This document shows positions 33,792 through 43,695 of a DNA stretch of 64,000 bases, one piece after another (positions within the stretch are counted from its first letter, which is position 1; the number at the start of each line of letters is the position of its first letter). This DNA is from Pseudomonas sp. Irchel s3b2 (GTDB taxonomy: Bacteria > Pseudomonadota > Gammaproteobacteria > Pseudomonadales > Pseudomonadaceae), in contig NZ_FYEB01000020.1 of assembly GCF_900187445.1 (NCBI RefSeq), positions 28,975-92,974 of the forward strand, in the 5' to 3' direction. Under the pieces are notes generated by a model. It was not told the origin of the DNA, did not search any database, and saw only the letters and a program-made list of their open reading frames with translations. Position numbers and translations under genes: made by a program.

Positions 33792-33916
33792 GCGCATAAC
33801 AGTAGGCTAAATTTGTTTACCGCGCTTACTCGGGGCTGACATTAGCTGAGCTATTGCCCACCCCTTGGCTAATCGTTAAAGCGCTTAATTTCATACGGAA
33901 AGACCAAGGAGGTTCT

Positions 33917-34738
33917 GTGAGTCCTGAGATCATCAATACATATGAACAAATTTCTCAGCTGCCGGCCCAAGTCCTGCCGCTCTTCGCAACGCACAACATC
34001 GACATTGATCCAGATTCGGACCTTCAAAAAATGCTCGATCGCTGTGCTGCAGCGGACCAAGGAGTCTACTCAAGTGCAGATGCCCTGGAGGTATGTCGGG
34101 CGCAGCGAGTCTTGCTTGCCATCCTCGCTTGCAGCGACGAGCCGGAAATTAAAGAGCCGCTCAATCGTATTGCATCAAGCAAGCTCGATTTTTCCTCTAC
34201 GGAGCATTCGCTAGGACAAGATGCTGTTTTTGAACTGGAGTTCTTGCAATACGTCAGGCATAGAGGCCTAACGGCAAGACTGGGAGAACCTGACATTATC
34301 GTGAGCGCTCCATTCGGTGACTATTTTGTCGCATGTAAGAGCATCAACTCATTAGCTAACTTTAAAGGGCAATTGCGCTCAGGCACCAGCCAGGTCAAAA
34401 AACTCGGTCACGGCTGCGTAGCGTTCAATTTGGAGCGACAAAGCAAGCTGGTACAGCCGCTGAAGGTGGAACAGGCCGAGGAAGTTAAGGCGATTCTGGA
34501 CGCTGAACTCAGCGAGTTTTATGCCCATAACACAGAGCGGTTCAATCATCTGCTGAAGGAGGGAAGCCTTGATGGTGTCGTGCTTCAGATTTCTTGCTTC
34601 GCGGATATAGCAGAGAGCGGCTTGGATCTAAACGTGTGTACGCACACGGTCTTCTACTCTCGGCAGAGTCTCCAGGGAGCCGAGGCGCATTATCGTTTTG
34701 ATGGGTTTAGACAATCCATGAGAGGCCAGATGGGGTGA
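33917..34738 (+). CDS. Hypothetical protein with PD-(D/E)XK nuclease-like core
   Basis: The 273-residue protein, from GTG at 33917 after a strong AAGGAGG, contains a restriction-endonuclease-like core near residues 100-170: acidic helix (DAVFELEFLQYV), GEPDIIV with Asp126, then YFVACKS with Lys141, and helices after. In active nucleases the residue two before that Lys is usually Asp or Glu; here it is Ala, so the site is atypical or inactive. An earlier TTG in frame has no ribosome site. I infer a defence-related nuclease-fold protein, with modest confidence. Confidence 0.6.
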   Translation: MSPEIINTYEQISQLPAQVLPLFATHNIDIDPDSDLQKMLDRCAAADQGVYSSADALEVCRAQRVLLAILACSDEPEIKEPLNRIASSKLDFSSTEHSLGQDAVFELEFLQYVRHRGLTARLGEPDIIVSAPFGDYFVACKSINSLANFKGQLRSGTSQVKKLGHGCVAFNLERQSKLVQPLKVEQAEEVKAILDAELSEFYAHNTERFNHLLKEGSLDGVVLQISCFADIAESGLDLNVCTHTVFYSRQSLQGAEAHYRFDGFRQSMRGQMG

Positions 34739-35538
34739 GGCTGAGCTGTTTATAGATGAGCAGTGAGTGCATGACATTCCCCTAAAGCTCTTAAATGATA
34801 TTGAGCCAAACGAACGAAGCCCGCGCCAGGAGGGCAGGTGCGGGTCTTCTGTAGAATTTCCCGCATCTTGATTTCATGCCGTTTTACGATCGATCCGCCA
34901 GCGAAGGGAACGTTTACACCAGTAATTCTGGATGCCACTGCGGTGGCGCCGAATGGCATGTGCATTTCTCACTTTTATTTTCTTGAAGAGCCGCGATAAC
35001 GGCAAGCCCTGTTCTTGCGTATGCAGCCGGTGAATCTCGACGCAAACGCTAATGAATTGATACCCATACGGCAGGACCTTTTCACATGAACGACGGTAGA
35101 GGGGCTGAGAGTAATGCCGCCTTTTTTCAGCAGAAAGCGACGGATCTGCAAAGTTTTCTCGGACATCTGCGGAACGAACTTACTCGTTCGAAGGCGTATT
35201 TCGGACGCAAATGAATGCCCCTTCTGGCCGTTTTTTGCCTGTCGTGACCGGCTTAAAACGGCCAGGAGTTACCCTTCGGTTTGACGGCCCGAACGGCGGG
35301 CTCAGATTGGGAGCGGTTGTTCGAGTTGAGCAGGAGCAGCCCAGTAGAGTTGGCCTCTGGAGAGGGGGGGGTGAATAGAGCCGTACTTACCGGAACTAGG
35401 AGCTTCATCCAAACACGGATAGCATGTGATCCTTTGTGCTATTTAGCTTGTCCTCGACAGTTGAGTAGCCGTTGGCCAAGATCCAATGGCAAGTAAAGTG
35501 AAAGAACAGTAACTCCAAGCCGTTCTGGGAGAATAACC
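34739..35538. other. 800-bp gene-free stretch before the Avs-like gene
   Basis: No credible gene is visible on either strand. At 34819-34850 a GC-rich imperfect hairpin (AGCCCGCGCC / GGTGCGGGTCT) could end the upstream transcript. Near 35221 CTTCTGGCCGTTTTTTGCCTGTCGTGAC resembles a stretch at 45370, so part of this is repeated, mobile-derived DNA. The promoter of the large gene must lie near its right end. Confidence 0.5.
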
Positions 35539-38500
35539 ATGGAAGAGTCGCAGCCGGATGCCGATGGCCCTGGGCTCCTCGATAAACAGGGAACGAGTAC
35601 GGCTGCCAGTGGACCCGCCGGCGCACACTTTGAAGGGCAGATAGCAGCGTTCTACCTGCTTGCCATGCTCTGTGGCGCACCGCCACGAGGCCTTCCCGGA
35701 ACAACAATCGATCGAATCGCCCTTCAACAAGCGAATACCGGCCGGCCGCTCGACGATGTAATTGTGCACGCCGTTGATGGCTCTGGCAGACCTGCGGTAC
35801 TGGAGATCCAGGTAAAGCGCACGATTTCGTTTAGCCCTACCGATGCAATCTTTCGGAAGGTCGTCGGCCAGATTGCTTTGGCCGTGCGTCGGCCTGACTT
35901 TTGGTCGACGCAATATGGGCTAGCGATCGCCACGGCGAGGGGGTCGCGCAAGATCGACGGACCATATCAGGATGTGCTAACACTGGCGCGACAGGTTGGA
36001 GATGCCGCGACGTTCACCGCACAGCTCAAGCTTTCCGGTGTCGCGAACGAGGACATGCGCGCCTTCGCCAAGACGTTCCAGAGTCACCTAAAAGATGAGG
36101 GCTCACCTCACGACGACGAAACGGTATGGAAGTTGCTGCGGCGCCTTCAGGTCCTTACGTTCGACTTCGTTGCACCGGGCTCGACGTCAGAGGATCTCGC
36201 TCGGGAACGAACGCTCCGAACATTGCATGCCGACGATGCTTCCCGCGTTGATGCATTTTGGGGAAATCTTGTTGAGCTCGCCATCAACATTGCCAAGAGC
36301 GGTGGCGATAGAACGCGCAGTACGCTCCTGGAGTCCTTGGCTCCTCTTGGGTTCCGATTTGCTGGGGACCGGCGGCACGCAAATGCCCGTGCCGCCCTAG
36401 CCGAGAGCGCTCGTCAAGCACTTGCCGACATTGATAACCACGTAGGCAAGACGGTACTTGCACGACATGAGCGCGTTGCGGCAATCCACGAGGCTTTTGA
36501 CACTGGGCGCTATATCGAGATCCGCGGCGACGCTGGCGTAGGAAAGTCAGGTGTTCTACGCCAGGTTGCCGAGTCGCTGCAAACACAGGGTCACGTTCTT
36601 GTCTTGAGCCCCGGCCGATGTGTTCCGCGTGGCTGGGGAGCCATGCGCGCCCAGATCATGTTCGAAGGCCCAATCAATGAGCTATTGGTCGAGCTTGCGA
36701 ATGATGGGGGCGCAATTGTATTTCTAGACAACCTTGATTCCTTCAGCGACGAGGAGCGTCTTACGGTCGTTGACATAGTCAGAGCCGCCGCGGATGTCTC
36801 AGGCGTGTCAATTCTTGCTACCGCACGAACTGACTTTGGAGTAGAGGAACCTAGCTGGCTGCCTGGTGAAGCCATCGCTCGTCTAGGACAAGGACCGACT
36901 GTACCCATTGATGGCTTGAGCAAGTCGGAGATCGAACAGCTCACAACGAGCGATCCTGCGTTAAAACTGCTGCTTAGCGAAAACCATCCTGCCCGACAAG
37001 TCACTAGAAACTTGTTCCGACTTGCACGAGTCGCAAGTCGGCCGGCGGGTGATCCTCTACCATATACAGAAGCCGAAATGGCTCGACAGTGGTGGACCAC
37101 AGCAGACGGCAAGCGCGACTCCGGATGGCGCGATCGTGCCCGCCTGTTAATTGATCTGGCCCAACAGGCGCTTACCGGACCCAATTTCCTCGATGTTAGG
37201 ACTCAGTCTGCGCAGTCAATCGACGCATTGGTTTGCAGCGGAACACTGCGCAACCTGGGGCCAGACCGTGCGTCCTTTCGTCACGACGTGCTACGGGAAT
37301 GGGCGATTGCCTGCGCGCTGCATGCGGATGATGGCCTCATTGACCGGCTGGATCTGAAGCGCCTCTCTCCGGCGACGCATTCCCGCGGGATAGACCTAGC
37401 TGCCAGGATGGTGATTGAACGCGCAGCAGATGGCTCCGAGTGGCACACTCTTATCAAACGTTTGAGCGATGATGGGGCCCATAAGTCTTGGAGGCGAGCG
37501 GCCCTGCTCGCACTTGCCCGTTCTGAAGCAGCTAACGTCATATTGCCGCGAATGCGGCCGATTTTATTTGCGAATCAAGCTTCGCTGCTTCGCGAACTCA
37601 TTCGCACCGTCATGGCCATCGAAGTGGTGCCAGCCTCGAAGGCTTTCGCCGCTGCCGGTGTCGATCCTAACCTCATACCGGCGGGAATGACGATACCGAA
37701 GGGTTCTGCCTGGCTTGCGCTAGTCCTCTGGCTCCTTAGCGTCGGCGACGACGTTCCCGGCGAAGCGATTCCGGAAGTGGTTGAGCTTTACACGGGCTTC
37801 TCGTTCGGGACGCTTGGGCTGTCAGACATAACGCAGCTCACAACTCGCCAGCTGTATCGCTGGCTTAGGTTAATGGAGCCAAGGAGTGCATTGTCCGAAT
37901 CCACTGAGGGACCCAAGTTTTGGGAAAGCCTTGATCGCAACCAGATGCAGTCCTTGGGTCGTGATCTGCGAAGCGGGTTTTTCCTATTCGCACGCACAAC
38001 ACCCGAGCTGGCAGCCGAATACCTCCGGGCGGTGGCAGAGAGCGAGCACAATGACGAACTGGTCCAAAGCATCCTGAAGATGCGCGGAACGTTGGCACAG
38101 GCGGCTCCCGCTGAACTGGCCAAATTGACTGAACAGTCATTGATTGAGAGGCGCCGACCTCGATATCACGGCTTTGGCAGTGAACGCGATGAGCTTTTCA
38201 CGTTCATCGATCACGGATTTTTTCCAGCCTCTCCGGCGCAAGGCCCGTTCTTCGAGCTGCTGCTGAACTCTCCGGCAGACGGGCTCGCGCTTATCCATCG
38301 CCTGGTGGATCACGCCATCGCGCACGGCAGCCGTGGCCGTAAGGCCGGCAGCGACGCGATTACATTGGCGTACCCGGATGGCGCACGTATCTTTCCTTGG
38401 ACGGATGCCTACTTTTGGTCTAGAAACAGCAATTACTATGCCATAACGTCGGCGTTGATGGCCTTAGAAGCTTGGGCTCATCGGCGCATCGAAGCCAGTG

Positions 38501-40737
38501 AACCGTTCGAGACTGTCCTCAACGATGTACTCGGACCAGCAGGATCGTGCGCGGCCTATCTGCTTGTGGCAGTGGACCTGCTCATATCGCACTGGCCAAA
38601 ATCCGCCGCGTCCGCCGCAGAGTTCCTCGGTTGCCCAGAGCTCCTATGCCTTGACCATACGCGACAGGTCCAAGATCAGCTGGAAACTCCGGACCTCTTC
38701 GGGTTAGGGGCGCGGCAACCCGAACCACGTGGTGCGGTCAGCACTGCCGAACTCAAAAAGCGTGCGTCGAGGCGCTTCACCCTCGATGGATTGATCGGGA
38801 GTTACGCGCTATCCGCTTCACCAGAGCAGCTAACCAAACTCACGACGCTGCTGACACAATCGGCTGATCGATTAGGGGCCGCCGGCGAGCAATCGAATCT
38901 GGGAGATCCAGAGTTTATGGTCTTGCATGCGTTGAACCTTGCCGATCTTGCGAACTGGCACGAGGTTGAGGTAGAGCGCAACGATGGTTCGATGGTAAGA
39001 CCCCGTCAATACGTTTCGCCCGCTCCAGAGCAAGCTCACCTCCAAGTACTCATAGACGCCGCTGCAGCTAAGTCTTCGGATTTTGCTATGCAGAGCGCCA
39101 TCACAATGGCTATTGATTCCTCTCCCTTCTCGCCAGAACAACTGGAAGCCGCGGTAGCATGGGCGAGCCATCCTTCTCCAGAGACTGTGGTGCCAACGGA
39201 TGCTGAAAGTGATGACGCATCGCTAAGTATGCGTCGGGAAGCGGTGCTCACCGCCGCCATGATAACCATGCGAGACGGAAATGAAACCTTCCGGTCCCAG
39301 CATGGCGACTGGGCGCGGGCACAGCTGCAGGATGCGCTCAATTCTGATGACGATGACTCCGTACTTCAGATTCGAGCAGGTCTTCGTTTCAACCCGATCG
39401 CGATCGCCTACACCGGCTTGATTCACGCTCTTGCCCACCGAAACACTCTAGGCGATGTGCGAGCCTTGCTTGAGGTAGCCGCAGACAATCATCATGCGGC
39501 CGCCCATGGTTTCGGCGCAGCCATTGGTGTCCTACACGCAGTCGACGAGCGGTTGCCCTGTGCATTTCTGCGCTGCGCATTGCGCGCATGCGTTGTTCCC
39601 GTCCGCAAATGGGATATCTCGGACGAGGAGAAGGCAGCTCGGGCGGAGCAGCACAGGGCGGCAGCGATGGCTGCCGTGGACGCGGAAATAGCTTGGCTGG
39701 GGGGGACCCAGGCCGAACCATCGTGGCCCCACTTTCCGCACGAGCACGTTCGTCCTAAGCGCCGGCTACGACTAACCCCGCTGCCCATGCGGGCTGAACA
39801 AGTCCCCGAACAAGAAGAGCTGCCTCCATATGAGGTGGTTTATCACCAAACGGCGGCGCTATGGCTTCGCCAGGTACAAGAACTCGGCAACGTCGACAAG
39901 TGTCTTTGGCTGCGGGATGTGGTCACTGCTTACATATCGTGGACGATCAAGGCCAATGGCGGTGATCTCGCCAACGGGGAGGAGGCTGACGACATACCAT
40001 CAGAATGGAACGATGTGTTCTTTGCTCTAGTCGCCCGCTGCGCGGTCGGCCTGACCTCGGCTGAGGTTGAGAATCTCGCTACGATGCCGATTGCCGCACT
40101 ACCGGATCGAAACTACTTTGACGCTCTCGTCGACTTCTTGCGTAGCGTTGATGAGGTCTATTTCGAAGGCAGCACCCTAAATGTCTCGGTTGCCGTCGCT
40201 ATTCGATCGGCATTTGCTGACCGCATGATGACGAGCAGGGGATGGGAGCGCATGCGCGGAACGAACGAAACCTCCATTGAAGTGCACATCGCTCCCGCAA
40301 TCGCCACACTATTCTTCAACGAATACCTCTTTCCCGCACGCACAAAGAGCTACCTATATGAGAGAGGTATCGAGCGTATTGGTCCGTTCCTGCCAGTATT
40401 GGGTCGGTTAGTTCAGTCCGGTCCCTCACCCTTTGTCGCGCTCGTATTACTAAACCTTCTTAAGGTGGCGCCGCGCGCTGAGCATCTTGACCTGCTTGTT
40501 CAAGCTGGTAAGACTTGGCTAGCGACATATCCTGACTCTCGGTCATTCTGGATTGACTCTGGATTCGGCAAGCGATGGTGTGAGATTGTCGAGAGAATTC
40601 ATACCCTAGACGCCACTGCCACTGGTGCCGACGCAGCGATTCGCGAAGACGTTGAGAGCATTGTGGCAGAGCTAGTTGGCCTTGGCGTTCCCGACGCGGC
40701 TCGGCTGGAAGAGCTACTCAACAGTCATGGTCCTTGA
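35539..40737 (+). CDS. Avs-like giant protein: Cap4-like nuclease, STAND NTPase, helical repeats
   Basis: The uninterrupted 1732-residue protein has three parts. Residues 28-135 look like a Cap4/DUF4297-type PD-(D/E)XK nuclease: GAHFEGQIAAFYLL, LDDVIV (Asp72, Asp73) and LEIQVKR (Glu89, Gln91, Lys93). Residues 300-620 are a P-loop STAND ATPase: Walker A GDAGVGKS (330-337), Walker B IVFLDNLD (393-400) and sensor ATART (427-431), then winged-helix-like RHDVLREWAIA. The remaining ~1100 residues are helical-repeat-like. This order matches antiviral STAND sensors (Avs), which recognise phage proteins with the repeats and activate an N-terminal nuclease. The target is unknown. It stands alone with its own gap on both sides. 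Assignment to a numbered Avs class is not possible by eye. Confidence 0.75.
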   Translation: MEESQPDADGPGLLDKQGTSTAASGPAGAHFEGQIAAFYLLAMLCGAPPRGLPGTTIDRIALQQANTGRPLDDVIVHAVDGSGRPAVLEIQVKRTISFSPTDAIFRKVVGQIALAVRRPDFWSTQYGLAIATARGSRKIDGPYQDVLTLARQVGDAATFTAQLKLSGVANEDMRAFAKTFQSHLKDEGSPHDDETVWKLLRRLQVLTFDFVAPGSTSEDLARERTLRTLHADDASRVDAFWGNLVELAINIAKSGGDRTRSTLLESLAPLGFRFAGDRRHANARAALAESARQALADIDNHVGKTVLARHERVAAIHEAFDTGRYIEIRGDAGVGKSGVLRQVAESLQTQGHVLVLSPGRCVPRGWGAMRAQIMFEGPINELLVELANDGGAIVFLDNLDSFSDEERLTVVDIVRAAADVSGVSILATARTDFGVEEPSWLPGEAIARLGQGPTVPIDGLSKSEIEQLTTSDPALKLLLSENHPARQVTRNLFRLARVASRPAGDPLPYTEAEMARQWWTTADGKRDSGWRDRARLLIDLAQQALTGPNFLDVRTQSAQSIDALVCSGTLRNLGPDRASFRHDVLREWAIACALHADDGLIDRLDLKRLSPATHSRGIDLAARMVIERAADGSEWHTLIKRLSDDGAHKSWRRAALLALARSEAANVILPRMRPILFANQASLLRELIRTVMAIEVVPASKAFAAAGVDPNLIPAGMTIPKGSAWLALVLWLLSVGDDVPGEAIPEVVELYTGFSFGTLGLSDITQLTTRQLYRWLRLMEPRSALSESTEGPKFWESLDRNQMQSLGRDLRSGFFLFARTTPELAAEYLRAVAESEHNDELVQSILKMRGTLAQAAPAELAKLTEQSLIERRRPRYHGFGSERDELFTFIDHGFFPASPAQGPFFELLLNSPADGLALIHRLVDHAIAHGSRGRKAGSDAITLAYPDGARIFPWTDAYFWSRNSNYYAITSALMALEAWAHRRIEASEPFETVLNDVLGPAGSCAAYLLVAVDLLISHWPKSAASAAEFLGCPELLCLDHTRQVQDQLETPDLFGLGARQPEPRGAVSTAELKKRASRRFTLDGLIGSYALSASPEQLTKLTTLLTQSADRLGAAGEQSNLGDPEFMVLHALNLADLANWHEVEVERNDGSMVRPRQYVSPAPEQAHLQVLIDAAAAKSSDFAMQSAITMAIDSSPFSPEQLEAAVAWASHPSPETVVPTDAESDDASLSMRREAVLTAAMITMRDGNETFRSQHGDWARAQLQDALNSDDDDSVLQIRAGLRFNPIAIAYTGLIHALAHRNTLGDVRALLEVAADNHHAAAHGFGAAIGVLHAVDERLPCAFLRCALRACVVPVRKWDISDEEKAARAEQHRAAAMAAVDAEIAWLGGTQAEPSWPHFPHEHVRPKRRLRLTPLPMRAEQVPEQEELPPYEVVYHQTAALWLRQVQELGNVDKCLWLRDVVTAYISWTIKANGGDLANGEEADDIPSEWNDVFFALVARCAVGLTSAEVENLATMPIAALPDRNYFDALVDFLRSVDEVYFEGSTLNVSVAVAIRSAFADRMMTSRGWERMRGTNETSIEVHIAPAIATLFFNEYLFPARTKSYLYERGIERIGPFLPVLGRLVQSGPSPFVALVLLNLLKVAPRAEHLDLLVQAGKTWLATYPDSRSFWIDSGFGKRWCEIVERIHTLDATATGADAAIREDVESIVAELVGLGVPDAARLEELLNSHGP

Positions 40738-41168
40738 ATCACTCTGCCGCGGACAAATTGCAGTCCCGGTGGCTCTGTGCGAATGTCGGCTTATCCGCTG
40801 CATAGCCGACGCCCACCATACTTCTCCTGAGAGGCAGCAGTGGGTCGTTTTCCATCTATGGCGACCGGCTAAAATAGACCCTTAAGAGACCTTCGCCGTG
40901 GCATAGCCCAAGGCCCAAAGTATTACTGGGTCTGGGGCAGGTCATTCCATGCCCGCTGATGGGCGCCGGATCCGTGACCTGCGGTGAGCATCTTGCGATG
41001 CGCTGCGGTCAATCCGCCGAGTTCCCCCCTGATGAAAGGTTAGGCGACGAGCCGTAGGCTGCTGGTAGGGGGGTCGGTAAGATTGACGTACACTCGGTCA
41101 TACCTGAAGCGGAACGAACGTAGTTACGGAATTTCCGATACTCCGCGAAGCTGAGACCTATCACGCCT
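40738..41168. other. Intergenic region with stacked inverted repeats
   Basis: No gene is seen in these 431 bases between the Avs-like gene and ptuA. GCAGGTCA (40937-40944) pairs with TGACCTGC (40975-40982) and encloses a smaller GCCC/GGGC hairpin; GCATC/GATGC follows at about 40987. A structured RNA, terminator or simple chance are all possible. No reverse transcriptase gene lies nearby, so a retron noncoding RNA is unlikely although ptuAB genes do occur in some retrons. Confidence 0.4.
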
Positions 41169-42650
41169 ATGCATTTACACAGTCTGACCTTGACCAATGT
41201 TCGGCAGTTCGAACAACGAACATTCGAATTTAAACCCGGCTTCAACTTGCTTGTAGGTGAGAATGGAGCCGGCAAGACAACGATCCTTCGCGGGCTGCTC
41301 GCGGCATTGGGTGGCGCACGGCAAATGGGGCGGCGCCCAAGACTGGAAGACGACGATATTCGACTGCGCACGCGTTGGGCGGAAGTCAATGCGGTGGTTC
41401 GGTCCGAGAACAACAAGCTTGAACAGTTTAAGTTTCAGAAGACGCTTTGGGAGCGTGCTAATCGTTCAGCTCGTCGAGGGAATCTTCCATTGGTTCTGCT
41501 CTACTCATCGAACGAAGCCATCTGTTCCGCGATGAAAATTAAACGCGCAACTCGTATCCGGGAGGTCGACAACGATCAGTTCCGGAGCAATGAAGAGTTT
41601 CTGTATGCGACCGAGAGAGATTTATCTCACGGGCCAACAGGAGCGAACGACACTCAGTTCGGAAACAGTCGGTCGGTGAGAGAGTTTGTTGGCAAAGTAC
41701 TTTCCACATTCTCTCCTGACATGGATGCCTTCTATTGGCACTTCGAGCCTTATGACTGCTCTATCGTACCCGCAGGAGGGACAGAGAAGAGTTGGACCCT
41801 GGATGCAGAAACGCAAAAGCAAGCTCGACTTTTTGCTATGCGCAAGTTTCAGGAGGGCCGGACACGGAGGCGAGAGCGACCTTTCGATTGGCCTGACCAA
41901 GCAAAAGTGGTCCTGACACCCGAGATTCCGGAGCGCAAGCGCGGCGACAGGAACCTGCCCTATCTGCGTGAAATTTGGGAAGGTATGAAGTTTTCGTCAG
42001 AAGCCACACGAGAGTTTCTACTATCTTGTTCGTTGGAGGTGAAGCTCACTCCGCGAATCATGATCAATCGCAGCATTGGCACGCTCAGTCTTAAGCAGCT
42101 TTCCGATGGGGAGCAGCGGCTTTTTTCACTGTTCGTTGACATTGCGAGACAGCTGTCGATCAACCGCCCCAGCGATGCATTTGGTGAAGGTGAGGCGATT
42201 ATCCTTATTGATGAAATTGACGTTCACCTTCATCCGAAGTGGCAACGCCGCATCGTTCCAGCGTTGGAGGACTTGTTTTCCAACTGTCAGTTTATTGCCA
42301 CTACTCACTCGCCGTTTGTGATTCAGGCGGCCGGTCGCCAGCGGATTACATTCATCGAGCCGCATTCTTCAGCGGGGTTCTTGGGTGGGGGCAATAGCAT
42401 CGAAGATATCGCAGAGGATATTCAAGGAGTTTCCCAACCTCAACGTAGCGTTCGTGCAGAAATATTGAGTTCTGCGGCAAAACGGTACTTCACGCTTCTT
42501 GAGATGCGAGCGGTAGACGCGCAGCAGGTAGAGTCAGCCGACTTGCGCGCCGCTGAAAGGTCCTACCGGGAGGCGAGCGAACCATTTACATCGGACCCCG
42601 CTTTACATGCCTTGCTTGAGGTCATGGTGATGCAAGGTAAAGCTCAGTGA
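41169..42650 (+). CDS. ptuA: Septu defence ATPase PtuA
   Basis: The 493-residue ATPase is of the SMC/OLD-like AAA class: Walker A GENGAGKTT (residues 30-38), signature LKQLSDGEQRLFSL (about 325-340), Walker B AIILIDEIDVHLHP and the switch ATTHSPFV. It is followed, with a 4-base overlap, by an HNH nuclease gene of the PtuB type, which is the two-gene layout of type I Septu. In that system PtuA forms a ring that holds PtuB and is thought to sense nucleotide depletion or phage components; PtuB then degrades DNA. The start is the ATG at 41169. Confidence 0.88.
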   Translation: MHLHSLTLTNVRQFEQRTFEFKPGFNLLVGENGAGKTTILRGLLAALGGARQMGRRPRLEDDDIRLRTRWAEVNAVVRSENNKLEQFKFQKTLWERANRSARRGNLPLVLLYSSNEAICSAMKIKRATRIREVDNDQFRSNEEFLYATERDLSHGPTGANDTQFGNSRSVREFVGKVLSTFSPDMDAFYWHFEPYDCSIVPAGGTEKSWTLDAETQKQARLFAMRKFQEGRTRRRERPFDWPDQAKVVLTPEIPERKRGDRNLPYLREIWEGMKFSSEATREFLLSCSLEVKLTPRIMINRSIGTLSLKQLSDGEQRLFSLFVDIARQLSINRPSDAFGEGEAIILIDEIDVHLHPKWQRRIVPALEDLFSNCQFIATTHSPFVIQAAGRQRITFIEPHSSAGFLGGGNSIEDIAEDIQGVSQPQRSVRAEILSSAAKRYFTLLEMRAVDAQQVESADLRAAERSYREASEPFTSDPALHALLEVMVMQGKAQ

Positions 42651-43333
42651 GGCCTATTAGAAGGGGGGCAGCACCGAAGACATATGGGAAATATCAGGAC
42701 GCCATTGGCGATCTAGAAGACTGCTTTGGCTGCTATTGCAGTTACTGCGAACGTCGTTTCCCTGCGCTTCTAGCTGTAGAACATGTATCACCGAAGAGTT
42801 CTGACACTGCACGTGCGACCGATTGGACCAATTTTCTTCTTGGTTGCGTTAACTGCAATTCAACGAAAGGCGATACGCCGACAAACGATCGAGACTTTCT
42901 TTGGCCGGACAAAGACAACACTCTGACGGCCATCGAATACGGAGCGGGAGGGCTAGTGGGACCTTCGCTAACCCTGGATCCTAAAATTGCGCCAAAGGCG
43001 GCTGCTTTGATAGACCTCGTAGGACTGGATCGCCATCCCGGCCAGCCTGCCGCCAAACAGCCCACCGACCGAGATAAGCGCTATCTGGAGCGGGAGGAGA
43101 AGTGGAGGCTTGCTCAACTCATGCGCGACAAGCTGACGCGTAACAACACTGACGACTTTCGAGATGTACTGGTCATGCTGGCTAAGGAGTCTGGATTTTT
43201 CAGTATCTGGATTGCCGCCTTTCACGATGACCCAGACATGCGCCGTCGGCTGGTCGAAGCTTATGTCGGAACCGCGAGAGACTGTTTCGAAAGTGATTGG
43301 ACTCTCAAAGCCAGAGTTGGCGGCCATATCTAG
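42647..43333 (+). CDS. ptuB: Septu HNH endonuclease PtuB
   Basis: The 228-residue protein starts at GTG inside the ptuA stop (GTGA). It has the PtuB-type HNH site: CSYCERR (Cys31, Cys34), VEHVSPK (His46), TNFLLGCVNCNSTKGD (Asn62, Cys67, Cys70) and LWPD. The cysteines hold structural zinc and the His/Asn set forms the catalytic metal site. All are present. It is the DNA-cutting effector of the pair. Confidence 0.88.
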   Translation: MRPIRRGAAPKTYGKYQDAIGDLEDCFGCYCSYCERRFPALLAVEHVSPKSSDTARATDWTNFLLGCVNCNSTKGDTPTNDRDFLWPDKDNTLTAIEYGAGGLVGPSLTLDPKIAPKAAALIDLVGLDRHPGQPAAKQPTDRDKRYLEREEKWRLAQLMRDKLTRNNTDDFRDVLVMLAKESGFFSIWIAAFHDDPDMRRRLVEAYVGTARDCFESDWTLKARVGGHI

Positions 43334-43414
43334 TAGCGATGACCATGCACAACCAAATTATCTGCGACCGAAGGCTGGGGCAATATCATGCCCCTGGACG
43401 TCCGCTTCTGACCG

Positions 43415-43571
43415 AGGCTGTGTAAAAACGTTTTAGCGCAGGGTTGAGGTTCAGAACCAGAACGAAAATCGCGTTCCTACGCAAATTTCAGGTCTGCTGG
43501 TTAACCAAGGACTGCCAGATTTTACGTAGCAACGCAGACTTTAAAACGGTGCCTGCGTTTTTACACAGCCT
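43415..43571. mobile_element. 157-bp MITE, copy 2
   Basis: AGGCTGTGTAAAAAC at 43415-43429 is exactly complemented at 43557-43571. The interior matches the element at 31243 in order (AAAATCGCGTTCCTACG, TGCCAGATTTTACGT). It lies just after ptuB. No matching target duplication is evident, so it is older or has recombined. Confidence 0.78.
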
Positions 43572-43695
43572 GGGCCGATTGCTGCCTTACGCTAAGAGCA
43601 GTGATCGACCCAAAGAGGCTATTCGCTTCGTTCAGGTTGAGACGAGACCGCGTCATGCAGCCACCCAGTTACAAGTGAACGATTTAGACGTATTC

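Noticed and set aside
40738..41168. A retron, suggested by structured DNA before ptuAB
   Set aside because: No reverse transcriptase is encoded in the region; kept only as a structured-DNA finding.
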